A DNA stretch of 64,000 nucleotides from Chryseolinea soli. GTDB lineage: Bacteria; Bacteroidota; Bacteroidia; Cytophagales; Cyclobacteriaceae. The DNA is taken from assembly GCF_003589925.1 (NCBI RefSeq), contig NZ_CP032382.1, forward strand, positions 7,192,001-7,256,000, read 5' to 3'. The number at the start of each line of letters is the position of its first letter. The first letter of the stretch is position 1. Both the position numbers and the translations under genes were made by a program. The notes under the pieces are model-generated. The model did not search any database. It saw only the letters and a list, made by a program, of their open reading frames with translations, and was not told where the DNA came from. Shown here in pieces: positions 52,753-61,009 of this stretch.

Positions 52753-52998
52753 ATGACATGGTTGATCGATATATTGGGCTGGGTTGGGTCGGTGCTGGTG
52801 GTGGCGGCGTATGGGTTGAATACGTATAAGAAAATCACGGCCGACTCGCTGGCGTTCTATGGGATGAATATTGTCGGGGGTATTTTCCTGGTGATCTATT
52901 CGTTGGAGAAGGGAGCGTATGCCAATACGTTTATCAATGTGATCTGGGTGCTCATTGCGATCCCTGCTATTCTCCGGTATTGGCGAACCGCGAAGTGA
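52753..52998 (+). CDS. CBU_0592-like small membrane protein
   Basis: 81 residues from ATG 52753 with three membrane segments: DILGWVGSVLVVAAYGLNTY, AFYGMNIVGGIFLVIYSL and FINVIWVLIAIPAILRYW. The short GW/GSxxVVAAY pattern is that of the CBU_0592 domain found in many small membrane proteins, possibly related to the SemiSWEET/PQ-loop class. Function unknown. It stands between the SMP-30-like and CDF genes. Confidence 0.7.
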   Translation: MTWLIDILGWVGSVLVVAAYGLNTYKKITADSLAFYGMNIVGGIFLVIYSLEKGAYANTFINVIWVLIAIPAILRYWRTAK

Positions 52999-53027
52999 GC
53001 GAAATCACGGTGGCAAAAGTGACGAGT

Positions 53028-53069
53028 TTTAAATAAATACTACACCACTTTAAATAAATACTACACCAC
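53028..53069. repeat. Perfect 21-base tandem duplication
   Basis: A 21-base unit (TTTAAATAAATACTAC plus ACCAC) occurs twice head to tail, at 53028-53048 and 53049-53069, between the CBU_0592 gene and the CDF gene (ATG 53118). The AT-rich part could affect the promoter of the CDF gene. Confidence 0.85.
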
Positions 53070-53117
53070 CTTGCGGTGCAGCCCTTCGGAGTGTTATTTG
53101 CGTCCCCATTTTCAACT

Positions 53118-54140
53118 ATGGACCAGCAACGAAAAAACATACGCATACAACGAGGGGTGGCCATCCTTTCGGTGGTCTTGCTGCTGATCAAGCTGGTGGC
53201 CTATTACCTCACGCACTCCGTGGCCGTGCTCACCGACGCGTTGGAGAGCATTGTGAATGTTGTTGCCGGCTTTGTGGGGTTCTACAGCCTCATCGTGAGC
53301 GCCAAGCCAAGAGATGCCGACCATCCCTATGGTCATGGCAAGGTAGAATACCTCTCGGCGGCGTTGGAGGGGAGCATGATCGCCATTGCCGGTGTACTCA
53401 TTTTTTATAAGTCCATCACCAACCTGATCCATCCCGAACCGATCCACCAACTCGATGTGGGCATTGTGCTCATCACGGCGACGGCATTGCTGAATTATTT
53501 TGCGGGAAGCATTTGTATCCGTGAAGGCAAAAAAAGTCATTCGGTAGCGCTGGTAGCGAGCGGCAAGCATCTGCAGTCGGATACGTATTCAACGCTTGGC
53601 ATACTGGTCGGCCTGGTGGCCATTTACCTCACCGATCTGTATTGGCTCGACAGCGTGGTGGCGATGTTTTTTAGCGGGGTGATCCTGTTCACCAGCTATA
53701 AGATCATCCGCACGTCCATCGCCGGCATCATGGATGAGAGCGACAACGAACTGCTGGCCGAATTGGTGACCACGCTGAACAACAATCGGCGCGAAAACTG
53801 GATCGACCTGCACAACCTGCGCATCATCAAGTACGGCAGCATCCTCCACCTCGATTGTCATCAAACCGTGCCGTGGTATCTCAACGTGAACGAAGCCCAC
53901 GCGGAGATCGACGCATTGGCAGAACCCGTGCGCAAGGCGTTTGGCGAGTCGCTGGAACTCTTTGTCCATTCCGACGGCTGCCTGGAGTTTTCCTGTCGCA
54001 TCTGCAGCAAGTCGGATTGCCCGGTGCGGAAACACGCCTTTGAGAAACGCGTGCAGTGGACGGTAGAAAATGTATCGGTCAATAAAAAGCATTCCATCGA
54101 AACGGCCGATGGCCCGTTAACGGATCGTAACGGAAAATGA
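53118..54140 (+). CDS. Cation diffusion facilitator family transporter with C-terminal Cys/His cluster
   Basis: 340 residues from ATG 53118; an earlier in-frame codon adds no conserved sequence. Six membrane helices. Metal sites: AVLTDALESIVN on helix 2 and SGKHLQSDTYS on helix 5 (H-x3-D), with HPYGHGKVEYL in the loop after helix 2; these are the CDF hallmarks for Zn/Fe/Mn efflux coupled to protons. The cytosolic C-terminus (about 235-310) has the CDF alpha-beta fold with HLDCHQTVPWYLNV, and then an additional CRICSKSDCPVRKH motif. That CxxC-x4-C-x4-H cluster is not part of the usual CDF fold and could be a metal sensor. It lies downstream of the duplicated 21-base unit. Confidence 0.9.
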   Translation: MDQQRKNIRIQRGVAILSVVLLLIKLVAYYLTHSVAVLTDALESIVNVVAGFVGFYSLIVSAKPRDADHPYGHGKVEYLSAALEGSMIAIAGVLIFYKSITNLIHPEPIHQLDVGIVLITATALLNYFAGSICIREGKKSHSVALVASGKHLQSDTYSTLGILVGLVAIYLTDLYWLDSVVAMFFSGVILFTSYKIIRTSIAGIMDESDNELLAELVTTLNNNRRENWIDLHNLRIIKYGSILHLDCHQTVPWYLNVNEAHAEIDALAEPVRKAFGESLELFVHSDGCLEFSCRICSKSDCPVRKHAFEKRVQWTVENVSVNKKHSIETADGPLTDRNGK

Positions 54141-54291
54141 GACAAACCACAGCCGGTGCTGTTTCGGGAAAGAAGGAGAATTGTCTTATTTTGAGTCCGC
54201 GTCAATTTTACACACCTAACGGTTTGTTGATCCTGGCGAAACGACCGTGTTCTCATAAATCGGAGACTACCTTAACCTTTTATTTATACTT

Positions 54292-56046
54292 ATGAAAAGA
54301 TGTTTACCTCTCTTCCTGGCTGTGATGGTCGTTGCCTGCACGGCGCCACCGCCTCATCCCGACCGTTCGCTGTATACGCTCATCGATGAAGAATGGTCCT
54401 TCCGCATAAAAGAATTTCCACTCTTTGCCACCTACAACGACGACACGACGCAAAACGACAGGCTCGGTTCGTACGCCCCGGAAGACCTTGTCCGTCGCGA
54501 AAAATTCTATACCACGCTTTTAAGCAACCTGAATCAACTCGATCGCAAGTCGCTTTCGCGTGAAGACCTGGTGAACTATGATTTGTTCACCTTCTACACA
54601 CAGGAAGAGCTGGATTACTACCTCAACAAAGAATACCGCATCCCCATCCTGGCCGACGATGGTTTTCATATCTCTTTTGCATACATGCCTTCGTCGTTGC
54701 CTTTTTTCACCGAGAAAGATTATCGCAACTACATCGAACGCCTGAAAGCTTATCCGGCCTATGTCGACCAGAATATTCATTGGATGAAACAAGGTCTGAA
54801 AGACGGCTTCACCATGCCCAAGGTGGTGCTGAACGGCTATGAAGTGACCATCACCTCGCACATTGTGACCGACGCCGAGCAGAGCCTGTTCTTCAAGCCT
54901 TTCCAGAATATGCCCGCCACCTTTCCAGCCGCCACCAAAGAAAAGCTGATCGCCGCCGGCAAAGAAGCCATCCTGAAAAGTGTGGTGCCCGGCTACCAGA
55001 CCTTCCTGGATTTTATGACGAAAGAATACATCCCCGGCTGTCGCGAGACCATTGGCACATCGGCTTTGCCGGGCGGTGAAAAATATTATCAGAACCGCAT
55101 CCACTACTACACCACCACCAACATGACGGCCGACGAGGTGCATGCCCTCGGCTTGAAAGAAGTGGAACGCATCAAAGGCGAAATGATGGACGTGTTAAAG
55201 CAAGTGGGCTTTAAAGGCGACCTGGCTGCGTTTATAAAATTCTTGCGCACCGACCCGCGCTTCTATCCCAAGACCGCGGAAGAATTATTGAAAGACGCTT
55301 CCTTCATTGCCAAGAAAATGGACGGCAAGTTGCCTTCCCTCTTTGGAAAGTTACCACGCCAGCCCTATGGCGTTGCTCCGGTGCCCGACCACCTGGCCCC
55401 CAAATACACAGCAGGCCGTTACTCAGGCTCGCCCATCAAAAGCACCGAGGCCGGTCACTATTGGGTGAACACATATAACCTGCCAAGCCGCACACTGTAT
55501 ACCCTGGAGGCCCTGACACTGCACGAGGCCGTGCCAGGCCACCACCTGCAAGGTGCACTTACCCAGGAGCTGGAGAACCTGCCAAAATTCAGACAGCAAA
55601 TGTACATCAACACCTTTGGTGAAGGTTGGGGACTGTATTCGGAATGGCTGGGCATCGAAGCCGGGTTCTACCAGGATCCCTATTCGAACTTCGGACGGCT
55701 TACCTATGAAATGTGGCGCGCTTGCCGGTTGGTGGTAGACACCGGCATCCACGTGAAAGGCTGGACACGCCAGCAAGTGATCGACTACCTCGCGGCCAAC
55801 ACCGCCCTCTCCCTGCACGAATGCACGACCGAAACCGACCGCTACATCTCCTGGCCGGGTCAGGCCCTGGCCTACAAGATCGGTGAACTGAAGATCAAGG
55901 AACTGCGCAAAAAAGCCGAGCAGGCACTGGGCGAAAAATTTGATGTGCGCGCTTTTCACGATACCGTGCTCAGCCAGGGAACCGTAACACTTCCCATACT
56001 GGAAGATATGATCAACGCGTTTATTGAAACGTCGAAAAAGAAGTAG
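54292..56046 (+). CDS. DUF885 family lipoprotein, second copy
   Basis: 584 residues from ATG 54292, lipobox VMVVAC (Cys 16). Zinc motif HEAVPGHHLQGAL (about 409-421) and EGWGLYSEWLGIEAGF with the second Glu; YISWPGQALAYKIGELKI near the C-terminus is also family-typical. It differs a great deal from the copy at 48018-49769 outside these motifs, so the pair is an old duplication or separate acquisition. It probably degrades peptides in the periplasm. It is followed by a bidirectional terminator. Confidence 0.92.
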   Translation: MKRCLPLFLAVMVVACTAPPPHPDRSLYTLIDEEWSFRIKEFPLFATYNDDTTQNDRLGSYAPEDLVRREKFYTTLLSNLNQLDRKSLSREDLVNYDLFTFYTQEELDYYLNKEYRIPILADDGFHISFAYMPSSLPFFTEKDYRNYIERLKAYPAYVDQNIHWMKQGLKDGFTMPKVVLNGYEVTITSHIVTDAEQSLFFKPFQNMPATFPAATKEKLIAAGKEAILKSVVPGYQTFLDFMTKEYIPGCRETIGTSALPGGEKYYQNRIHYYTTTNMTADEVHALGLKEVERIKGEMMDVLKQVGFKGDLAAFIKFLRTDPRFYPKTAEELLKDASFIAKKMDGKLPSLFGKLPRQPYGVAPVPDHLAPKYTAGRYSGSPIKSTEAGHYWVNTYNLPSRTLYTLEALTLHEAVPGHHLQGALTQELENLPKFRQQMYINTFGEGWGLYSEWLGIEAGFYQDPYSNFGRLTYEMWRACRLVVDTGIHVKGWTRQQVIDYLAANTALSLHECTTETDRYISWPGQALAYKIGELKIKELRKKAEQALGEKFDVRAFHDTVLSQGTVTLPILEDMINAFIETSKKK

Positions 56047-56066
56047 TCATTCCCTATCCAAAAAAG

Positions 56067-56102
56067 AAGGCCTTGATGTAAAGTCAAGGCCTTTATTTTT
56101 TT
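56067..56102. terminator. Bidirectional terminator between convergent genes
   Basis: AAGGCCTTGA (56067-56076), a 7-base loop, and TCAAGGCCTT (56084-56093) pair perfectly; TATTTTTTT follows on plus, CTTTTT on minus. It serves the DUF885 gene and the reductase gene. Confidence 0.9.
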
Positions 56103-56114
56103 ACGCTGAAGCGA

Positions 56115-57242
56115 TCAACCGATCTCGATCACCACATCATCGGTGAGCGGGTGGCCGACGCAGGTGAGGACGTAGCCTTCGTCGCGTTCCGACTTGGAGA
56201 GTCCCTCCTCTTCGTCGAGTTTCACTTTGCCCGACAACGCTTTGCCGCGGCAGGCCGTGCACAAACCGCTTTGGCAAGAGTAGGGCAAGTCGATGCCCTG
56301 GTCAAGCGCGGTTTCCAGAATGGCTTTGCCGGCAGGGACCAACACTTTGTATTCCTGGCCGTCGTAGCGGATGGTTACTTCGTGATCTTTTGCAGCGCCC
56401 TCCTCAGCAACGGCGGGCGTTTCTTTTTTATCGATGGTGCCCTGCACAAAGCTCTCCTTGAAGATCTTTTCTTTGGGAATGTGGCGCGCCTCCAGCAAGG
56501 TGTCCACGTTTTTCATCATGCCTTCGGGACCGCACATGAGGTAGGTGGTTTTGTCGATGCCCCAGTCGGGGATGCGCTCGAATAGTTTGGTGAGCATGTC
56601 GTGATTCAAAAGGCCCGAGTAGCCTTGCCAGTTCATGGGGGCATTGTCGAGGATATGGATCACGTGCAGGCGGCCTTCGTCTTCGGTCTGCATGCGGTCG
56701 AGGGTGCTTTTGAAAATGATGCTGTCGATATCGCGGTTGCAATAGATGAGGGAGCAGATGCTGTCGGGCTCCTGCGTGAGAATGCTTTTGATGAGCGACA
56801 TCATGGGCGTGATGCCCGAGCCGCCGGCAAACATGATGATGTGGCGTTTGTTGGTTTTGGCAAACTCGGTGGTGAATTGTCCCATCGGTTCCATGATCCG
56901 CACTTTGGCGCCGGGCTTCAAATTGTCGGGCAGCCAGTTGGACATCAACCCGTTCTCTACACGCTTGACGGTGACGACCAGGTCGGAGTCGGTGAACGGC
57001 GACGAGCAGAGGGAATAGGCGCGGCGCACATCTTTGCCCTGCATGGGCACGATGAGCGTGAGAAATTGTCCGGCTTTGTAGCTGATCTTTGGTTCGGGCT
57101 GGACGAAGGCCACGGAGACGGCGTCGTTTGTTTCCTGGATGACGTTCTTTACGGTCAGGTCATAATAGCGCGGGCCGCTGTGGTTTTCTTCCTTTTCCTT
57201 GGGTGGTGTTTTATCTGATTTTTTAAAGAAGCTAAAAGCCAT
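56115..57242 (-). CDS. FAD/NAD(P)H-2Fe-2S oxidoreductase (PaaE-like)
   Basis: 375 residues from ATG 57242. The order is: FAD-binding barrel with RRAYSLCSSP (about 73-82), NAD(P)-binding part with FAGGSGITPMMSLI (about 139-152) and CGPEGMM, and a C-terminal plant-type ferredoxin domain with CQSGLCTACRGK and, 30 residues on, CVGHP (C-x4-C-x2-C-x29-C). It passes electrons from NAD(P)H to a partner oxygenase or reductase; the phenylacetyl-CoA epoxidase reductase PaaE has this layout. No paa genes are near, so the partner may be elsewhere, for example the Rieske oxygenase at 11284. The 30-residue N-terminal extension is charged and of unknown role. Confidence 0.9.
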   Translation of the reverse strand: MAFSFFKKSDKTPPKEKEENHSGPRYYDLTVKNVIQETNDAVSVAFVQPEPKISYKAGQFLTLIVPMQGKDVRRAYSLCSSPFTDSDLVVTVKRVENGLMSNWLPDNLKPGAKVRIMEPMGQFTTEFAKTNKRHIIMFAGGSGITPMMSLIKSILTQEPDSICSLIYCNRDIDSIIFKSTLDRMQTEDEGRLHVIHILDNAPMNWQGYSGLLNHDMLTKLFERIPDWGIDKTTYLMCGPEGMMKNVDTLLEARHIPKEKIFKESFVQGTIDKKETPAVAEEGAAKDHEVTIRYDGQEYKVLVPAGKAILETALDQGIDLPYSCQSGLCTACRGKALSGKVKLDEEEGLSKSERDEGYVLTCVGHPLTDDVVIEIG

Positions 57243-57362
57243 AATGTATCATTAGTTTTTGTCAGTCGTCTCGCCATCCCTTCCCTGTTTCCAGAGTATC
57301 CGTAGATACAACAAAATAATCAGGAGACCAGTTTTAAAGCGTCGGGCAAACGGTTGCCGGTA

Positions 57363-57394
57363 CAAAAGTAATGAGGAATACGTTATCCATAAAA
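57363..57394 (-). promoter_or_regulatory. Promoter of the PaaE-like gene
   Basis: On the minus strand, TTTT at 57394-57391, a 20-base spacer, and TACTTTTG at 57370-57363 followed by TACC. The -7 element is an exact TAnnTTTG; the -33 element has one mismatch to TTTG. The untranslated leader would be about 115 bases. Confidence 0.6.
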
Positions 57395-57559
57395 GTTACC
57401 TTTTTCTTTGACAGCCTTGGAGCACTGGTCAATCAACCCCGTATTCCTGCCTCGGGCACCGGGATGGCAGTTTGTCGCGCTGAAAAACCGTGCAAGAAGG
57501 CGCTTGAACTATCAAAAAAGCGGTCCCCGGCCGGTAGCATCCCAGGAAGGGATGGCAGG

Positions 57560-57591
57560 TTTGGCAGGTTCAGCCCCGCCCCTTACTTTTG
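57560..57591 (+). promoter_or_regulatory. Promoter of purB, exact TTTG-N20-TAnnTTTG
   Basis: TTTG at 57560-57563, 20-base spacer, TACTTTTG at 57584-57591. This is the complete Bacteroidota housekeeping consensus. Transcription would begin near 57598, about a dozen bases before the GTG start. Confidence 0.75.
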
Positions 57592-57610
57592 GGGCTTAAT
57601 ACGATAGACC

Positions 57611-58948
57611 GTGCAATTAAATCCACTTACCGCCATATCCCCCGTCGACGGGCGATATTTCGAAGCTGTCAAACCCCTCTCACCCTATTTTTCCGAGTTT
57701 GGCCTCATGCGCTATCGTGTGCAGGTGGAAATCGAGTACCTCATTTCGCTTTCGGGCGCCATCACGGAACTGGAGGATTTTCCCGTCCACAAGATCAACG
57801 ACATCCGCCGGATCTATAAGAACTTTACGGAAGCCCACGCCACGGAGATCAAGGAGATCGAAAAGATCACCAACCACGATGTAAAGGCGGTGGAATATTT
57901 TATCAAGAAAGAATTTGAAAAGCTCAAGCTGGACAGCTTCAAAGAGTTTGTCCACTTCGGGCTCACCTCGCAGGACATCAACAACACGGCCATTCCCCTG
58001 CTCCTGAAAGAATTCCTGGAGCGCGAATATTTCTCCATGGTCGACGTGCTGGTGACCCGCCTGAACACCATGGCCATCGAATGGAAAGACATCCCCATGC
58101 TGGCCCACACCCATGGACAACCGGCATCGCCCACCCGCCTGGGCAAAGAGATCATGGTGTTTGGCGCACGGCTTGAAAAGCAGCTCACGCAACTGAAAGC
58201 CGTTCCCCATGCCGCCAAGTTTGGGGGCGCCACCGGCAACCTGAACGCCCACCACATCGCCTACCCGTCGATTGACTGGAACAAGTTTGCCGACGAATTC
58301 TGCCACCACCTCAACCTGGTACGCAGCTATCCCACCACACAGATCGAACACTACGACAACATGGCCGCGCTGTTCGACAACCTGAAACGCATCAACACGA
58401 TCCTCATCGACTTCAGCCGCGACATGTGGCAATACATCTCGATGGAGTACTTCAAACAAAAAATAAAAGAAGGGGAAGTGGGCTCCTCGGCCATGCCCCA
58501 CAAAGTGAACCCCATCGACTTCGAAAACGCCGAAGGCAACCTCGGCTTTGCCAACGCGATCTTTGAATACCTCTCGGCGAAACTGCCCGTCTCGCGCCTG
58601 CAACGCGACCTTACGGACTCGACGGTGTTAAGAAACATCGGCGTGCCGCTGGCCCATACCTACATTGCGCTGCAGTCGCTGTTGAAAGGCTTGAGCAAAC
58701 TCGAACTTAACGAGGCGGCTATCCACGCGGATCTGGATAATAACTGGGCTGTGGTAGCGGAAGCTATTCAGACGGTGTTGCGAAAAGAAGGGTATCCTAA
58801 TCCTTATGAGGCATTGAAAGCACTGACGCGGAAGAATGAGAAGATCACGAAGGAAAGTTTGGCGGTGTTTATTGATGGATTAGCGGTGAAGGATGCAGTG
58901 AAAGAGCGATTGAAGGGAATTACACCTTTTAACTACGTAGGGATCTGA
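57611..58948 (+). CDS. purB: Adenylosuccinate lyase, GTG start
   Basis: 445 residues from GTG 57611. It begins with the family N-terminus (QLNPLTAISPVDGRY), so the GTG is the true start. Active-site segments: LAHTHGQPASPT (about 159-170), TGNLNAHH, and the fumarase-superfamily signature GSSAMPHKVNPIDFENAEGN (about 295-314). PurB acts twice in purine synthesis, releasing fumarate from SAICAR and adenylosuccinate. It has the full length of the E. coli-type enzyme. It converges with the Bcr/CflA gene across a 49-base gap. Confidence 0.97.
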   Translation: MQLNPLTAISPVDGRYFEAVKPLSPYFSEFGLMRYRVQVEIEYLISLSGAITELEDFPVHKINDIRRIYKNFTEAHATEIKEIEKITNHDVKAVEYFIKKEFEKLKLDSFKEFVHFGLTSQDINNTAIPLLLKEFLEREYFSMVDVLVTRLNTMAIEWKDIPMLAHTHGQPASPTRLGKEIMVFGARLEKQLTQLKAVPHAAKFGGATGNLNAHHIAYPSIDWNKFADEFCHHLNLVRSYPTTQIEHYDNMAALFDNLKRINTILIDFSRDMWQYISMEYFKQKIKEGEVGSSAMPHKVNPIDFENAEGNLGFANAIFEYLSAKLPVSRLQRDLTDSTVLRNIGVPLAHTYIALQSLLKGLSKLELNEAAIHADLDNNWAVVAEAIQTVLRKEGYPNPYEALKALTRKNEKITKESLAVFIDGLAVKDAVKERLKGITPFNYVGI

Positions 58949-58997
58949 GGGATTTGAAGCCAAATTCAGGAGCCGGGAGACCTGAACTCAAATGCTC

Positions 58998-60239
58998 TCA
59001 ACACTTCTCAATCATGTCCAATGTCTGCTCCTGGATATCTCTGGTGGTAGCGGCAGCGTCCATTTTCCTTCTGCCAAATATCAATACGATTAATCCAATG
59101 ATCGCACAGCACGCCATGACACCCGCCAACGGAGTGGGTGTCTGTGCATTCAGAAGTCCGATCGCCGCAGAGGCGAGTGAGCCAAGTCCCATCTGAATGG
59201 CACCCATCAGGGCCGATGCACTTCCCGCTTCTTTTGTAAACGGCGCCATGGACAATGCTGCGGAGTTGGGGAAGATTAGTCCCTGACAACTCAGAAAAAG
59301 AAACATCAGAAAGATGGTTGACACCAGTCCCAAGAACCCAGCCCCGGCACCGGCATACAACACTATTCCAACCGAGACTTGTACGACTAAAGCCCACTTC
59401 ATCAATTGCTCGCTGCTGTAATAGCGCAGCAGCAAATTATTGAGTTGACTGCTGCCGATGAGTCCTGCTGCGATCAAAGCAAAGATCCATCCGTACTGTT
59501 GCTCGGTTACCGTGTAGTATTTCATAAACACAAACGGTGAACCGGACAGATAGGCAAACAATCCGGCCGAAGCGATTCCGCCGGAGAAGGCATAGGTAAA
59601 AAATTGTTTATCTTTTATAACCGTTGTGAAGCTTGCCAGGATCGGTCTCGGACGCAGAGAAAATGTAGGATCGGGTTGTTTACTTTCTGGAAGCCACAGC
59701 ATAAGCGCAATCAGGATGACCAGGGTCACTACGGCCAGTAAAACAAACACCCAGCTCCAGCCCCAGTGTGCGATCACAAGACTGCCCACCGTCGGCGCCA
59801 AGATGGGCGAAACACCCAGCACCAAGATGAGCAGGGACAATACCTTCGCATTTTCTTCTACCGGGAACAAGTCGCGTACAATGGCACGGGGTGCCACCAT
59901 ACTCACACAGCCGCCCAAGGCCTGAAACAGCCTGAACACAATCAGCATTTCAATCGACGTGGAGAGTGCGCAGCCGATGGACGCAAACAAATATACAATC
60001 AGTCCAATAACGAGCGGTCTTTTTCTGCCAAAACGATCCAGCAGAGGACCGATCAACATTTGCCCCAGACAAATTCCAACAAAGAAGCTGGACAATGAAT
60101 AAGACACGGCATCAACACTCGTGTGCAAGCTATTGGCAATGGCGGGGAATCCCGGCAGGTACATATCGATCGAGAATGGACCGATGGCCGAGAGTAATCC
60201 CAATATCAGAATGAGGACAAAGCGATTTGAGTTTTTCAA
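58998..60239 (-). CDS. Bcr/CflA-family MFS multidrug exporter
   Basis: 413 residues with 12 membrane helices. The first helix motif (GLLSAIGPFSIDMYLPGFPAI, here cut into two: GLLSAIGPFSIDM, YLPGFPAI) and the helix 2-3 loop LLDRFGRKRPL are Bcr/CflA markers; APRAIVRDLF is also typical. No ATG lies before residue 26, which would delete helix 1, so a TTG start at 60239 is inferred. It likely expels drugs or peptides using the proton gradient. The gene converges with purB and is 239 bases from msrB on the same strand. Confidence 0.88.
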   Translation of the reverse strand: MKNSNRFVLILILGLLSAIGPFSIDMYLPGFPAIANSLHTSVDAVSYSLSSFFVGICLGQMLIGPLLDRFGRKRPLVIGLIVYLFASIGCALSTSIEMLIVFRLFQALGGCVSMVAPRAIVRDLFPVEENAKVLSLLILVLGVSPILAPTVGSLVIAHWGWSWVFVLLAVVTLVILIALMLWLPESKQPDPTFSLRPRPILASFTTVIKDKQFFTYAFSGGIASAGLFAYLSGSPFVFMKYYTVTEQQYGWIFALIAAGLIGSSQLNNLLLRYYSSEQLMKWALVVQVSVGIVLYAGAGAGFLGLVSTIFLMFLFLSCQGLIFPNSAALSMAPFTKEAGSASALMGAIQMGLGSLASAAIGLLNAQTPTPLAGVMACCAIIGLIVLIFGRRKMDAAATTRDIQEQTLDMIEKC

Positions 60240-60430
60240 AATGATGGGCGTAAGGGGTTGTAAAAATCAAAACAATCGAATAAAGCCCAACGTGTCGGGA
60301 AGATGAAAAGTTTGCATTTTACCCTTACCTAAAATATTTAACTTGATTGATGTTCAAGGACCTTGAATCTGGTCCAAAATTAACTATCCCGTCATGCACC
60401 TGCTCCGGAATTTCTAAAGGAACTTTGACG

Positions 60431-60479
60431 CCTGAACGCTGAATTTCAACTCCTGGCTGCTGGATTCTGGCTCTGATCT
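60431..60479. repeat. Degenerate heptamer repeat array
   Basis: Seven 7-base units (CCTGAAC, GCTGAAT, TTCAACT, CCTGGCT, GCTGGAT, TCTGGCT, CTGATCT) lie directly past the msrB stop. They share the form NCTGRMT with the array at 37473-37514. Confidence 0.55.
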
Positions 60480-60934
60480 CAGACTTTCTCCTTCTCCTCC
60501 ACCAACCGTATAGACGCCGAGTTAATGCAATACCGCAACCCCGATGGTGCCGGTCCATCCGGAAAAACGTGTCCCAAATGTCCATCGCAAACGTTGCACA
60601 TCACCTCCACGCGGACCATGCCGTAGCTGGTATCGCTTTTATATTGAATCGCATTTTCTTTCACGGGCACATTGAAGCTGGGCCAGCCGGTGCCGGATTC
60701 AAATTTCTGGCGTGAGTCGAATAGCGGGGTGCCACAGGCGCGGCAGGCATAGAGGCCAGGCTCGTGAATCTCGCAGTACTCGCCCGTGAAGGCGCGTTCT
60801 GTTCCTTTTTTGCGAAGGATTTGAAATTCTTCGGGGCTGAGGAGCTCGCGCCATTCTTCGTCGGTTCGCTCCACTCTTCTGTCGGGAACGAGGTTCCCGT
60901 TCTTTGCGAGGGTTAATACTTCTTTCCAGTTCAT
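60479..60934 (-). CDS. msrB: Peptide-methionine (R)-S-oxide reductase
   Basis: 151 residues from ATG 60934, cytosolic. Zinc-binding Cys pairs CRACG (about 69) and CNVCDGHLGH (about 113-122), the active-site strand RYCINSASIRL (about 135-145, catalytic Cys) and the substrate segment FESGTGWPSF identify MsrB. It reduces the R-epimer of methionine sulfoxide in proteins, with thioredoxin as the donor. It is not fused to MsrA. It may share a transcript with the Bcr/CflA gene 239 bases further along. Confidence 0.96.
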   Translation of the reverse strand: MNWKEVLTLAKNGNLVPDRRVERTDEEWRELLSPEEFQILRKKGTERAFTGEYCEIHEPGLYACRACGTPLFDSRQKFESGTGWPSFNVPVKENAIQYKSDTSYGMVRVEVMCNVCDGHLGHVFPDGPAPSGLRYCINSASIRLVEEKEKV

Positions 60935-61009
60935 GCTTTTTCAACAAATAAAATAAATAGAATGTTCAACGTGTGGGACGCTCCTCTCTCCTTTTCTGGC
61001 TCTGTTTTT

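Larger units (their letters stand above)
57243..57610. other. Divergent intergenic region with two promoters
   Basis: 368 bases between the reductase and purB starts. It has a minus-strand promoter (57363-57394) and a plus-strand promoter (57560-57591). Short frames across it are not supported as genes. Confidence 0.6.

Noticed and set aside
57371..57607. Short open frames in the purB upstream region
   Set aside because: They overlap two good promoters and have no protein-like pattern.
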